From: Agromyces mediolanus | GTDB lineage: Bacteria > Actinomycetota > Actinomycetes > Actinomycetales > Microbacteriaceae | DNA: 64,000 nucleotides | NCBI RefSeq assembly: GCF_014648575.1 | Contig: NZ_BMRJ01000002.1 | Coordinates: 697,736-761,735, forward strand | Direction: 5' to 3' | Shown here: positions 33,088-42,103 of the stretch, piece by piece | Position numbering within the stretch: position 1 is the first letter of the stretch | Layout of the letters: each line of letters starts with the position of its first letter | The notes under the pieces: generated by a model | Database searches by the model: none | The model's input: only the letters and a program-made list of their open reading frames with translations | What the model was told of the DNA's origin: nothing | Position numbers and translations under genes: made by a program

Positions 33088-33939
33088 TCACGCGTCGATC
33101 CGCTCGTCGCCGCCGTCGGCGGCGCGCGGCGCCTCGGCTCGGCGCCGGTTGCGCCGGTGCAGCAGCCAGGCGCCGAGGAGCACCAAGATCGCGACGCCCG
33201 CGACCGCGAGGTCGGGGACGGCGGACGTGAGACGGAGCGCGGATGCCTCGAGCTCGAACTGCGCGGTCGCGCCGAGCACCCCGCCGAGGGCCGCGGTGCC
33301 GTCGGTGACGAGCAGCAGCACGCCGATGCCGATGCCGAGGAGGCCCGCGACGATCTGCGTCCAGGTGTTCGTCCACCGGCCGATGCGCACAGTGCGGGGG
33401 CGCACGAGCCGGCGCACCCACGCGGAGCGCGACCAGGCGAAGGCGAGCACGAACAGCGGCACCGTCATGCCGAAGGCGAACACCGCGAGTGCGACGCCGC
33501 CCTGCAGCGGGCTGCCGCCGAGCGCCGTGAGGGCGAGCACCGAGCCGAGCACGGGCCCCGCGCACACCCCGGCGAGCCCGTAGACGGTGCCGAGCAGGTA
33601 CACCGAGGCGATCGAGCCGACCTCGCCCGGCTGCTCGCGGGTGAAGGCGGGCAGCGGGATGCCGAGCAGCTGCACGAGGCCGAGCACGATCACGGCGACC
33701 GCGGCGATCGTCACGAGCAGCACCCGGTTGGCGCTCACGAACGCGCCGACGGTGCCGGCGAGCACCCCGATCGGCACGAGCGTCGTGATCAGCCCGAGGT
33801 AGAAGACCCCGGTGCGGGCCATCAGACGTCCCGGCGTGGTGAAGGCGTAGGCGAAGAACGCCGGCAGCAGCATCACCGAGCAGGGGCTCAGCAGCGTCAG
33901 GATGCCGCCGACGAGCGCGCCCGCGAGGCCGAGTTCCAC
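33088..33939 (-). CDS. ccdA: CcdA-family thiol:disulfide membrane transporter
   Basis: 283 aa with six to eight helices. One Cys sits in helix 1 (LLSPCSVMLLPAFFAY) and another in the fourth hydrophobic stretch (GLAGVCAGPVLGS), the redox pair of the CcdA/DsbD membrane domain. It passes electrons from cytoplasmic thioredoxin across the membrane. It follows the DsbA-like gene after four bases, so the two proteins should work as one extracytoplasmic redox unit. No cytochrome c maturation genes are nearby. Confidence 0.8.
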   Translation of the reverse strand: MELGLAGALVGGILTLLSPCSVMLLPAFFAYAFTTPGRLMARTGVFYLGLITTLVPIGVLAGTVGAFVSANRVLLVTIAAVAVIVLGLVQLLGIPLPAFTREQPGEVGSIASVYLLGTVYGLAGVCAGPVLGSVLALTALGGSPLQGGVALAVFAFGMTVPLFVLAFAWSRSAWVRRLVRPRTVRIGRWTNTWTQIVAGLLGIGIGVLLLVTDGTAALGGVLGATAQFELEASALRLTSAVPDLAVAGVAILVLLGAWLLHRRNRRRAEAPRAADGGDERIDA

Positions 33940-33943
33940 GGGC

Positions 33944-34810
33944 TCAGCCCGCCCGGCCGGCCCCGGGGGCGTCGACGCCGGCCTCGGCGAGCCGTGCGTC
34001 CAGGAACTCGCGGAACGCGTCGACGGGCTGCGCGCCGGCCATCGCCTGCGTGCCGACGACGAAGAAGGGCACGCTCGAGACGCCGAGCGCCTGCGCCTCG
34101 GCGGTGCTCTTCGTCACCGCGTCGCGCAGCTCGGGCCGGTCGAGGTCGGCCTCGAAGCGGGCGAGGTCCGGGACGCCGGCCGTCTTCGCGAAGCCGAGGA
34201 GCTTCTCGCGGGGCATGTCGGGGTGCCCGGACTCGGGCGCCGCGGCGTAGAGGGCGGCGAGGTACTCGGGGAAGCGACCCTGCTCGCCGGCGGCGCGGGC
34301 GGCGACGGCGGCGTCGACGGACTCGTCGCCGAAGAAGGCGACGTCGCGGAACTCGTAGCGCACGAGCCCGGCGTCGACGTACTCGTCGAGGATGACGGGC
34401 ATCGTGTCGTTCGTGAACACCGCGCAGAACGGGCAGCGGAAGTCGGCCCACTCGACGAGCACGATCGGCGCGTCGACCCGGCCGATGGCGAAGGGGTCGT
34501 CGGGGTCGCGCTTGGCGATGGCCGGGTTCTCGGGGTTCTCGTTCGCGGCGGGCGCCCCGGTGGCCGGCGCCTCGGTGCCCGCCGGGCCGCCGTTCGCCGT
34601 GGCGCCGCCCGTCGCACCGGGGAGCGCCTGCGCGAGCACGACGACCGCGAGGAACGCGGCGAGGGCGCCGAGCACGACGTTGAGGAGGCGGGAGCGGCGC
34701 AGCCGCCGTTCGAGCCCCGCCGCGTGGGCGGTGGCGTGGCCGGGGCCGGCGGCGGGTGCGGTCGGCTTGGCAGCGGGCTGGGCGGGCTTCTCGGGCGGCG
34801 TCTTGGACAT
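33944..34810 (-). CDS. Membrane-anchored DsbA-like thioredoxin-fold oxidoreductase
   Basis: 288 aa. A basic N-terminal tail, one membrane helix (about 41-62), a Pro/Ala/Gly-rich linker and a thioredoxin-fold domain with CPFC at 126-129 and the cis-Pro loop SSVPFF. The 4-residue CPFC and the long helical insertion are typical of the actinobacterial DsbA/Com1 type. It exchanges thiols and disulfides of secreted proteins; the CcdA homologue would keep it reduced. An upstream ATG at 34837 lies in the operator and is less likely. Confidence 0.85.
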   Translation of the reverse strand: MSKTPPEKPAQPAAKPTAPAAGPGHATAHAAGLERRLRRSRLLNVVLGALAAFLAVVVLAQALPGATGGATANGGPAGTEAPATGAPAANENPENPAIAKRDPDDPFAIGRVDAPIVLVEWADFRCPFCAVFTNDTMPVILDEYVDAGLVRYEFRDVAFFGDESVDAAVAARAAGEQGRFPEYLAALYAAAPESGHPDMPREKLLGFAKTAGVPDLARFEADLDRPELRDAVTKSTAEAQALGVSSVPFFVVGTQAMAGAQPVDAFREFLDARLAEAGVDAPGAGRAG

Positions 34811-34818
34811 CGCGCCCA

Positions 34819-34835
34819 GGATACAACTTGTATCC
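34819..34835. promoter_or_regulatory. 17-bp palindrome before dsbA-ccdA
   Basis: GGATACAACTTGTATCC is a perfect inverted repeat, eight bases before the DsbA start codon. It is AT-richer than the surroundings and looks like a repressor operator. No adjacent divergent regulator exists; the GntR protein encoded downstream is one candidate. Confidence 0.55.
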
Positions 34836-34886
34836 AAGCAGAGGATGAACGACGGCTGGGCGTGACGGCGACGGCCCGCCGCGCCC

Positions 34887-35336
34887 TCAGGCCTCGAGCT
34901 CGACCGGCGCGACCGTGCCCCAGCCGTCGATGCCCGCGATGTACCCGGGGATCGGGCTGCGGCCGCGGGCCGAGCGCGTCCAGAGCTCCTCGAGCCATCC
35001 GCTCGCCGCGTCGACGATGACGTCGCGCACCTCGAAGCCGGCCCGGCCGGGGGCGAACATTGGTACGGGCGGCGTCGGGCCCTGCGCGCCGTGCCGCACC
35101 TCGAAGAGGGTGCGGTCGGCCTCGATCGCGCGGTTCAGCACGTAGGCGTCCGGGCCCTCGAGCGTCGCGACGATCGAGAAGCCGCCCTCGCCGTCCTGAT
35201 CGGGGAAGACGAGCAGCTGCAGCTCCTCGGCGGCCTCGGGCGCGGCCGCGACGATGCGTTTGAGCTTCGCGGCGGCGGCGTCGGCGACCCGGTCGAGTTG
35301 GGTGCGGAGGGCGGCGGCGTACGCGGAGGCATCCAT
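34887..35336 (-). CDS. Hypothetical protein (149 aa)
   Basis: An acidic soluble protein with a helical N-terminal third (MDASAYAAALRTQLDRVADAAAAKL) and a beta-rich rest (LQLLVFPDQDGEGGFSIVATLEG, FEVRDVIVDAASGWLEELW). The TAGCCT box six bases before the ATG marks it as leaderless, so the start is well supported. I do not recognise the family; similar short proteins of about this length occur in actinobacteria near toxin-immunity type genes, which is not enough for a call. Confidence 0.65.
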   Translation of the reverse strand: MDASAYAAALRTQLDRVADAAAAKLKRIVAAAPEAAEELQLLVFPDQDGEGGFSIVATLEGPDAYVLNRAIEADRTLFEVRHGAQGPTPPVPMFAPGRAGFEVRDVIVDAASGWLEELWTRSARGRSPIPGYIAGIDGWGTVAPVELEA

Positions 35337-35489
35337 CGGCCCAGGCTATCCGCCGCGTCCGCGGTTCCACGGACGCTCGTTCGACCGGCTACGTGGTGTC
35401 CTCATCCTCGAGGGTGATGCGCGGCGGCGTCCGTCACCGCGAATCTCGATGTCGCGCGCGCCAGGGGGCGCGCGTGAACGGAGGCGATC

Positions 35490-36497
35490 ATGAACCACGA
35501 CTCGGCACCCGGACCGCAGCCCGCTGCCGCGGGCGCGCAGACCACGGCCGGAGACTCGAGCGGCACGGGCGGCCGTCGGCGGCTCCTGCGCTGGCTCGTC
35601 CCGGCGGCGGTGCTCGCGCTGCTCGTCGGCGTCGGCGTGCCGGTGGGGGCGTGGGCGGCGGATCGCGCGGCCGCGGCCGAGGCCGCCTCGGCGGACGCCG
35701 CGCGGCTCGACGCTGCCGTCGCCGGCGCGACGGAGGCGTCCGCGCGCTTCGAGGCGACCGCCGGCCTCGCGATCGAGTTCTCCGAGACGACGGCCGTCGG
35801 CGTCCGCGACCTCGTCGCCGGACGCACGGGGGAGTTCTCGGCGGACGCGGCGGGCGCCCTGACGGGCTCCGTCGACGCGCTCACCGCGAGCCTGGCGGCG
35901 CCGGTGGCGCAGGATGCCGCGGCGGCGTCCTCGCTCGACTGGGCGCCCGCCGCCGGTGACGACGAGGTGCGCACGCACTACGAGCAGCTCGGCGGCGAGG
36001 AGCGGGAGGCCGCGCGGCGCGAACTCTCCGGCGAGGTGCAGCGGCTCGACGGGCTCGCCGAGGAGCTCGACACGGCCGAGGCCGAGGTCCGCGCGGCGGT
36101 CGACGCCGTGGACGCCGCCATCGTCGCCGCGGCCGGCGCCGGGGCGGCGGCCGGAGCCGCCACGATCGCGGCCTCCGGGTACGCGAGCGCCGAGGCGAAG
36201 GCCGCGCTGGAGCAGTCGGTCGCCGCGCTGCAGGCGGTCGCCGGAACCTCGCTGCCGCTCGACTGGACGGGACGCGCCGAGACCCCGCCGTTCGTGGAGC
36301 TCGGTGCCGCGGCGCAGGGGTACGTCGACGCCGCCGCAGCGGTGCGCGACTCGCACACCGCGAACACGCCGGCCCCTGAGCCCGAGCCGGAGGAGTCCTG
36401 GGACGGCGGCGACGGCGGCGACGACGGCTCGGGGAGCGAGTACCGCTGGTGCTACCTGCCCGACCCCTTCGGCTTCACCTACCAGGTGCCCTGCTGA
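35490..36497 (+). CDS. Membrane-anchored extracytoplasmic protein, Ala-rich coiled coil
   Basis: 335 aa: a polar N-terminus, one helix (LRWLVPAAVLALLVGVGVPVGAWAA, about 30-55), then about 230 residues rich in Ala and Glu with heptad-like spacing, and a Gly/Asp/Ser-rich tail ending in WCYLPDPFGFTYQVPC with two Cys. Probably anchored with most of the chain outside. The high Ala content raises the question of whether the frame is real, but the helix, the linker and the tail argue that it is. GGAGG precedes the ATG. Role unknown. Confidence 0.6.
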   Translation: MNHDSAPGPQPAAAGAQTTAGDSSGTGGRRRLLRWLVPAAVLALLVGVGVPVGAWAADRAAAAEAASADAARLDAAVAGATEASARFEATAGLAIEFSETTAVGVRDLVAGRTGEFSADAAGALTGSVDALTASLAAPVAQDAAAASSLDWAPAAGDDEVRTHYEQLGGEEREAARRELSGEVQRLDGLAEELDTAEAEVRAAVDAVDAAIVAAAGAGAAAGAATIAASGYASAEAKAALEQSVAALQAVAGTSLPLDWTGRAETPPFVELGAAAQGYVDAAAAVRDSHTANTPAPEPEPEESWDGGDGGDDGSGSEYRWCYLPDPFGFTYQVPC

Positions 36498-36554
36498 GCG
36501 GTGAGTCCGCCGAGCCGCGCCGGGCGACCGACTCGGTCGCCCGGTGCGGAGCGC

Positions 36555-37022
36555 TCAGGCCTGCTCGAGCTCCGCGATCACGATCTTCTTCTGCGCCATC
36601 ATGACCTGCACCTGAGCCGGCCGCTGCATGAGCTCGGACATGTTCGCGGGGATGATCTGCCAGCTCACGCCGAAGCGGTCCTTGCACCAGCCGCACTGCT
36701 CCGACTCGGGCACGTGCGAGAGCGCCGCCCAGTAGCGGTCGATCTCGGCCTGGTCGGCGCAGGAGACGACGAAGGAGACGGACTCGTTGAAGGTGAACAG
36801 CGGGCCGCCGTCGAGGCAGACGAAGTCGACGCCGTTCAGCGTGAAGCTGCCGTTGATGACCTTGCCCGCCATGCCCGCGAAGTGCTCGTCGAGGGACTCG
36901 TCGGGGTACGCCTCGATCGAGTTGATCCGCGAGTCCGGGAACACCCCCACGTAGTACTCCATCGCCTCGCGCGCCTGGTCGTTGAACCAGAGGCAGGGCT
37001 GGATCGCTGCGAGTGCGGCCAT
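36555..37022 (-). CDS. VOC family protein, PhnB-like (3-demethylubiquinone-9 methyltransferase-like domain)
   Basis: 155 aa. IQPCLWFNDQAREAMEYYVGVFPDS and the C-terminal WCKDRFGVSWQIIP are signatures of this glyoxalase-fold group, which is widespread and of largely unknown activity. It is a single domain of the usual length. Stand-alone gene with its own GGGAG ribosome site. Confidence 0.85.
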   Translation of the reverse strand: MAALAAIQPCLWFNDQAREAMEYYVGVFPDSRINSIEAYPDESLDEHFAGMAGKVINGSFTLNGVDFVCLDGGPLFTFNESVSFVVSCADQAEIDRYWAALSHVPESEQCGWCKDRFGVSWQIIPANMSELMQRPAQVQVMMAQKKIVIAELEQA

Positions 37023-37098
37023 GACGGTCTCCCTTGATCGAGTGTGGCGTGGTCGAATCGGGCACAGGCTACGCCGTCCCGGCGCCGGCCGGTAGCGC

Positions 37099-37611
37099 TC
37101 AGCCGCCCGACTGCATCGGCGAGACGTCGATGTCGACGTTGCCGAAGGTGAAGGGGATCCAGAACTGCTCGCCGCCGTCCCAGGCGTCGAGCGGGATCGA
37201 CATGAACGACACGAGCGTGAGCGCCAGCCAGGCGGCGGTGACGGCGACGATGAGGATGACGGCGCGGTCGAGGGTGCGGAGGGCGGATGCCTCGTCGGCC
37301 GAGCGCCGGAGCACGAGCGTGATGGCGATGAGCGCGATCGCCGCGATGGCGATGTAGACGACGGGGCTCGGCCGCAGCACGAGGTCGACGCAGAGCGGCA
37401 CGGCGGTCGTCGCCCGGCCGTCGGCGTCGAGGTAGCCGCCGTCGCCCGTGGCGCCGCCGCGGCAGAGCCCCTTCGAGGCGGCGCTCAGGCCGGTGTAGAC
37501 GAGCGCGGTGCCGAGCCCCCAGAGCAGCAGGCGGCGGATGCGCCGGATGATCGTCGCGCCGGGCAGGGTGGACAGTCGTGCGTCGGGGGAGTGGTGCAGC
37601 GTGTCTCGCAT
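37099..37611 (-). CDS. Hypothetical membrane protein, three helices
   Basis: 170 aa with helices near residues 27-44, 80-100 and 118-141 and an external loop with two Cys (GLCRGGATGDGG and VPLCVDLV) likely to form a disulfide. GGGAGG lies five bases before the chosen ATG; an ATG at 37641 is an alternative. Family not recognised. DUF2975-like spacing is possible but not certain. Confidence 0.65.
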   Translation of the reverse strand: MRDTLHHSPDARLSTLPGATIIRRIRRLLLWGLGTALVYTGLSAASKGLCRGGATGDGGYLDADGRATTAVPLCVDLVLRPSPVVYIAIAAIALIAITLVLRRSADEASALRTLDRAVILIVAVTAAWLALTLVSFMSIPLDAWDGGEQFWIPFTFGNVDIDVSPMQSGG

Positions 37612-37677
37612 GGCGGCCTCCCGGCTCGTCGGTGAGGACATGCTGGCACGGCCCGGGGCTCCGGGGCTAGGGGCGGT

Positions 37678-38691
37678 TCACCCCTCCGCGCAGCCGCACG
37701 AGGCGCGCACGATGAGCTCGTGGCCGGCGAGCTCGCGCACGCGGGTGAAGTCCGCGCCGTCGGCGGGCTCGGCGGCGGCCTCGGCGACGAGCTCGATCGC
37801 GCGCGCGGCGATCGCCCGGATCGGCTGGCGCACGGTCGTGAGCGGCGGCACCGCGTACTCGGAGTGCTCCGTGCCGTCGAAGCCGATGACCGCGAGGTCC
37901 TGCGGCACGCGCAGGCCGAGCAGGTAGGCGGCGTGCAGCACGCCGTACGCCTGCTCGTCGGTGGCGCAGGTGATGGCTCGCGGGCGGTCGGGCTCGGCGA
38001 GCCAGCGCAGCGAGACGGCCGAGGCATCCGCACGGGAGGTGCCGCTGTTGCGCTCGTCGTGGCGCAGCTCGCGGCCGGCCTCGGCCATGGCGGCGAGGAA
38101 GCCGCGGCGGTGCTGGCCGGCGCCGACGGAGTGCGCCGGGCCGTTCAGGAGGCCGATCGAGTCGAAGTCGTGGGCGACGAGGTGGGCGGCGGCGGCGCGC
38201 GCGGCGAGCTCGTAGTCGATCGTGAGCGAGGCCGCGGGCGCATCGTCGGCGATGGGGTGCAGCGCGATCACCGGGATGGAGGCCTGCTCGAAGGCGGCGA
38301 AGTCGGGCTCGTCGAGCAGGGAGACCATGACGACCGAGTCGACCCGGCGTTCGACGAAGGCGGCGATGTGCCGGCGCTCCCGCTCCGGGTCGAGGCTCGA
38401 GTCGCCGATGAGCAGCAGCTCGCCCCGCTCCATGGCGGCGTCCTCGAGGGCTCGGGCCAGCTCGCCGAAGTAGGGGTTCGCGATGTCGGGCACGATGAGC
38501 CCGATCGTCGAGGTGCGGCCGAAGCTGAGCGCGCGGGCGAGCGCGTTGGGCCGGTAGTTGAGCTCGGCGGCCGCGGCGAGCACGCGTTCGCGGGTCGCGG
38601 GGGAGACGTTGCGCGGGCCGTTGTTGAAGACGTAGCTCACGACGGCCGTCGAGGTGCCGGCGAGCTGGGCGACATCGCGTCCGGTGGCCAT
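37678..38691 (-). CDS. LacI family repressor
   Basis: 337 aa. The N-terminal helix-turn-helix and hinge (DVAQLAGTSTAVVSYVFNNG, RPNALARAL) and the sugar-binding-like core IGLIVPDIANPYF are typical. It is divergent from the ABC sugar importer and nucleoside hydrolase operon; three matching operators lie between the start codons, so it represses that operon and itself. The inducer is probably the transported sugar or nucleoside. Confidence 0.9.
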   Translation of the reverse strand: MATGRDVAQLAGTSTAVVSYVFNNGPRNVSPATRERVLAAAAELNYRPNALARALSFGRTSTIGLIVPDIANPYFGELARALEDAAMERGELLLIGDSSLDPERERRHIAAFVERRVDSVVMVSLLDEPDFAAFEQASIPVIALHPIADDAPAASLTIDYELAARAAAAHLVAHDFDSIGLLNGPAHSVGAGQHRRGFLAAMAEAGRELRHDERNSGTSRADASAVSLRWLAEPDRPRAITCATDEQAYGVLHAAYLLGLRVPQDLAVIGFDGTEHSEYAVPPLTTVRQPIRAIAARAIELVAEAAAEPADGADFTRVRELAGHELIVRASCGCAEG

Positions 38692-38706
38692 CGCGGCTCC
38701 CTCCTG

Positions 38707-38718
38707 CTAAGCGGTTAG
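38707..38718. promoter_or_regulatory. LacI operator O1 (proximal to lacI-type gene)
   Basis: CTAAGCGGTTAG, a 12-bp near-palindrome eight to fifteen bases upstream of the repressor start codon. It is the inverted equivalent of the sites on the operon side, so it probably serves autorepression and DNA looping. Confidence 0.75.
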
Positions 38719-38784
38719 ACCTGCATGGATGCTAGCAGTGCGCCGCACCGCAGGGGCGCAGCCGGATGCCTCGGCGACGGCGTC

Positions 38785-38843
38785 TTGCGTCGCTGGAGGC
38801 GGTAGCCTAGAGTGCCATCTAACCGCTTCGTCTATCCGCTTAG
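38785..38843 (+). promoter_or_regulatory. Promoter with two tandem LacI operators for ABC importer operon
   Basis: TTGCGT (38785-38790), a 17-base spacer and TAGAGT (38808-38813). Two operators follow directly, CTAACCGCTTCG (38819-38830) and CTATCCGCTTAG (38832-38843), spaced 13 bases centre to centre and covering the expected transcription start. Confidence 0.75.
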
Positions 38844-38928
38844 ATCCTGCGCACAGCAGGCGGGATCCCGGCCCACTTGCCGGCGCGGCGGACGAGCGCG
38901 ACGATTCCCCCGACGGAAGGTGCACCCA

Positions 38929-40221
38929 ATGAAGCGTTCACGAGCGTTGCTGCTCGCCGGAGTCGCGGCGAGCGCCGTGCTCCTCGCCGGCTGCTCGGCC
39001 CCCGCCCACTCCGGCTCGGCCGGCGACGGATCCGGCACGGTCCGGTTCCTCGGCCCGGAGGACCCGGCGACCTTCGCCCCGGTCATCGCGGCGTTCGAGG
39101 CCGAGCACCCGGACATCACGATCGACTACACCCAGGTGCCGTTCGACCAGTACTCGAGCACGCTGCAGCAGCGGCTCGGCGCGAAGGACGACACGATCGA
39201 CGTCTACGCCGTCGACCAGCCGAACCTCTCCCAGCTCGCCGCGCAGGGCTTCCTCGAAGACCTCAGCGACCTCTCCGACGAGGCGAAGGCCGCCACGAGC
39301 TCCGCGCAGTTCGAGATCAACCAGTACGACGGCAAGATGTGGGCCCTCTCGGTCTGGAACTCGACGCAGATGCTGTTCTTCAACCGCGACGCCCTCGCCG
39401 CGGCCGGCGTCGAGGCGCCCACCGCCGACCCCGCGGCCCGCTGGACGTGGGAGCAGACCGCCGACGCCGGCCGCGCCGCCCAGGCCGCAGGCACCCAGTA
39501 CGGCCTGCTGCTCGAGCAGGTCGAGGCGTACTACCAGCTGCAGCCCCTCGCCGAGTCCCTCGGCGGCGGCTCGGGCATCACCGGTGACGACATGCTCACC
39601 GTCGACGTCACGAACGACGGGTGGCAGCAGGCCATGGCCTGGTACGGCGACACCTTCGAGAGCGGCCTCTCGCCGCGCGGCGTCGGCGGCTTCCAGACCG
39701 CGCCCGTCTTCATCGACGGCAACGTCGCCTTCTTCGTCGGCGGCCCCTGGGACGTCGGCCGCTTCGCCTCCGACGCGAAGTTCGACTGGGGCGTCGCCCC
39801 GATGCCGTACTTCGAGGGCGGCGAGGTCGCGACGCCGACCGGCTCCTGGTCGTGGGGCGTGAACACCGCGTCGAAGAACAAGGACGCCGCACGCGAGTTC
39901 ATCGAGTTCGCCGCGCTCGACCCCGCCGGGGCCCTCGCCACGACCGAGGCGACGACGATCATCCCGTCCAACACCGAGGCCGCCGCGAAGTACCTGCCCG
40001 GGCTCGAAGAGCTCGGCGGCGAGCACGCCGCGGGCGTCGCCGACCTCATCACCTACGAGATCGAGGAGACCGCCGTTCCCCGGCCCGTCTCCGTCGGCTA
40101 CGTGCAGTTCGAGTCGGCGATGAACACCGCCTTCGCGGACATCCGCAACGGCTCCGACCCGGCCGCCCGCCTCGAGCAGGCGACCACCCAGATCCAGGAC
40201 GCCTGGAAGAAGTTGCGATGA
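38929..40221 (+). CDS. ABC transporter sugar-binding lipoprotein
   Basis: 430 aa. Signal peptide with lipobox VLLAGC (Cys22), then a family 1 extracellular solute-binding fold (FLGPEDPATFAPVIAAFEAE, TQVPFDQYSSTLQQRL, NVAFFVGGPWDVGRF). This is the carbohydrate class of binding protein. GGAAGG is the ribosome site. First gene of the LacI-controlled operon; the nucleoside hydrolase at the end suggests a ribosyl compound, but a plain sugar is equally possible. Confidence 0.88.
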   Translation: MKRSRALLLAGVAASAVLLAGCSAPAHSGSAGDGSGTVRFLGPEDPATFAPVIAAFEAEHPDITIDYTQVPFDQYSSTLQQRLGAKDDTIDVYAVDQPNLSQLAAQGFLEDLSDLSDEAKAATSSAQFEINQYDGKMWALSVWNSTQMLFFNRDALAAAGVEAPTADPAARWTWEQTADAGRAAQAAGTQYGLLLEQVEAYYQLQPLAESLGGGSGITGDDMLTVDVTNDGWQQAMAWYGDTFESGLSPRGVGGFQTAPVFIDGNVAFFVGGPWDVGRFASDAKFDWGVAPMPYFEGGEVATPTGSWSWGVNTASKNKDAAREFIEFAALDPAGALATTEATTIIPSNTEAAAKYLPGLEELGGEHAAGVADLITYEIEETAVPRPVSVGYVQFESAMNTAFADIRNGSDPAARLEQATTQIQDAWKKLR

Positions 40222-41162
40222 CCACTCCCACCACCCGGGCGGGCGCGGACCCCCGCGCCCGCCGGGCGGTGCGGCCGGCGCCGCCGGCCCGCCCCACTCG
40301 GCGCGGGCGGCGGCATCCCGCCCTCATCGCCCTCGCCTTCCTCGCGCCGGCGCTCATCGCGCTGCTCGTGCTCCGGCTCGCGCCGGCCGCCGTGGCGCTC
40401 TGGGACAGCCTGTTCCGCACGAGCCTGCTCGGCGGCACCCAGTTCGTCGCCCTCGGCAACTACTTCGAGCTCTTCGGCAACCCCGACTTCCAGAACGCGC
40501 TGCTCGTCACGCTCGTGTTCACCATCCTGATCAACCCGCTGCAGGTCGCGACGGCGTTCCTGCTCGCGGTGCTCTACACCCGCAAGGCGGCCGGCTCGAA
40601 GATCTGGCGCTCCCTCGTCATCCTGCCGATCGCCGTGCCGCCCGCCGTCTCCGCGGTGATCTGGAGCGTGATCTACCGGCCCGACGGCCTCGCGAACGCG
40701 TTCCTCGACCTGCTCGGCCTGCCCGCGCAGCCGTTCCTCACCTCGCCGCAGCAGGCGCTCGCCTCGATCATGGTGCTGCTGTCGTGGATCGGCGTGGGCT
40801 ACTGGATGATGTTCCTCATCGCGGGCATCAACGACATCCCGCGCTCCTACTACGAGGCCGCCTCGCTCGACGGCGCCTCCGCGTGGCGGCAGCTGTGGAC
40901 CATCACCTTCCCGCTCGTGCGCCGGCCGCTCGCCTTCGTGCTCGTCGCCGACACCGTGTCGAACCTGCTCGTCTTCGCGCCGGTGCAGATCCTCACGAAG
41001 GGCGGCCCGGAGGGCTCCACCAACCTCCTCATGTACGACATCTTCACCAGGGCGTACACGCTCGGCGACCTGAACACCGCGCAGGCCGAGGTCGTCATCC
41101 TCGTGCTCATCACGCTCGTGATCGTCGCCCTGCAGTTCCGCCTGCTCCGGTCGGAGGACTGA
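40218..41162 (+). CDS. ABC transporter sugar permease (MalF/UgpA-like)
   Basis: 314 aa with six helices after a basic Pro/Arg-rich N-terminus. The EAA loop (YYEAASLDGASAWRQLWTITFPLVRRPL) contacts the ATPase. It overlaps the binding-protein stop by four bases. No ATPase gene is in the operon; a shared MsiK-type ATPase encoded elsewhere is normal for actinobacterial sugar importers. Confidence 0.88.
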   Translation: MTTPTTRAGADPRARRAVRPAPPARPTRRGRRHPALIALAFLAPALIALLVLRLAPAAVALWDSLFRTSLLGGTQFVALGNYFELFGNPDFQNALLVTLVFTILINPLQVATAFLLAVLYTRKAAGSKIWRSLVILPIAVPPAVSAVIWSVIYRPDGLANAFLDLLGLPAQPFLTSPQQALASIMVLLSWIGVGYWMMFLIAGINDIPRSYYEAASLDGASAWRQLWTITFPLVRRPLAFVLVADTVSNLLVFAPVQILTKGGPEGSTNLLMYDIFTRAYTLGDLNTAQAEVVILVLITLVIVALQFRLLRSED

Positions 41163-41163
41163 C

Positions 41164-42045
41164 ATGACCGCATCCCTCGCCACCTCCCAGGCGCCGGCCG
41201 GCCGCCGCCGGTCGACCCGGCGCCGCCTCGGCCCCGTCGGTACCTCCGTGCTCGGCGCCGTCATCGGGCTCGCGTTCCTCATCCCGCTGTGGTGGACGGT
41301 CGTGAACTCGCTGCGCCCCGGCGACGAGACCTTCCGCTACCTGAACCCGCTCGAGTGGCGCACCTTCTTCACGCTCACCCCGACGCTCGACAACTACTTC
41401 GCGCTGCTCGACACCGACCTCGGCCGGGCCATCCTGAACTCGCTGTTCATCAGCCTCGTGACGGTCGTCGTCGGCCTCGTGATCTGCGCGACCGCCGCGT
41501 ACGGGCTCTCGGCGTTCAAGTTCCGCGGGCAGGGGCTCGTGTTCTCGGTGATCATCCTGTCGTTCCTGATCCCGTTCGACGCGATCGCGATCCCGCTCGC
41601 CGACATGTTCCGCGACTGGAACCTGCAGAACACCTTCTTCGGGCTGATCCTGCCGGGGCTCGGCAACGGCATGGCGATCTTCCTGCTGCGCACCTTCTTC
41701 CTCGCGATCCCCGAGGAGCTCGTCGAGGCCGCCCGCCTCGACGGCCTCGGCCCGTGGGGCGTGTTCCGGCGCATCTACCTGCCGCTGTCGGTGCCGGCGC
41801 TCATCGGCGCCGGGCTCATGCTGTTCCTGTTCCAGTGGCAGGCGTACGTGTGGCCGCTGCTCATGGGCACCGACCGCGACCACGTCGTCGGACCCGTCGC
41901 GCTGTCGAACCTGCAGGGCCAGTTCGCCGTCGACTACGGGGTGCTGTTCGCGGCCTCCGTGATCCTCATCCTCATCCCGCTGGCGATCATCATCGGCTTC
42001 CAGCGCTACTTCATCCAGTCCGTGTCCACGACCGGGCTCAAGTAG
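41164..42045 (+). CDS. ABC transporter sugar permease (MalG/UgpE-like)
   Basis: 293 aa with six helices and EAA loop EAARLDGLGPWGVFRRIYLPLSVPAL. Second half of the sugar channel; begins one base after the previous stop. The conserved C-terminal QRYFIQSVSTTGLK is typical for this class. Confidence 0.88.
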   Translation: MTASLATSQAPAGRRRSTRRRLGPVGTSVLGAVIGLAFLIPLWWTVVNSLRPGDETFRYLNPLEWRTFFTLTPTLDNYFALLDTDLGRAILNSLFISLVTVVVGLVICATAAYGLSAFKFRGQGLVFSVIILSFLIPFDAIAIPLADMFRDWNLQNTFFGLILPGLGNGMAIFLLRTFFLAIPEELVEAARLDGLGPWGVFRRIYLPLSVPALIGAGLMLFLFQWQAYVWPLLMGTDRDHVVGPVALSNLQGQFAVDYGVLFAASVILILIPLAIIIGFQRYFIQSVSTTGLK

Positions 42046-42103
42046 CCGACCCGTTCTCCGCACGTCCCGCACCACTCGCACCACCCCGAAAGGAGCACCG
42101 CCG

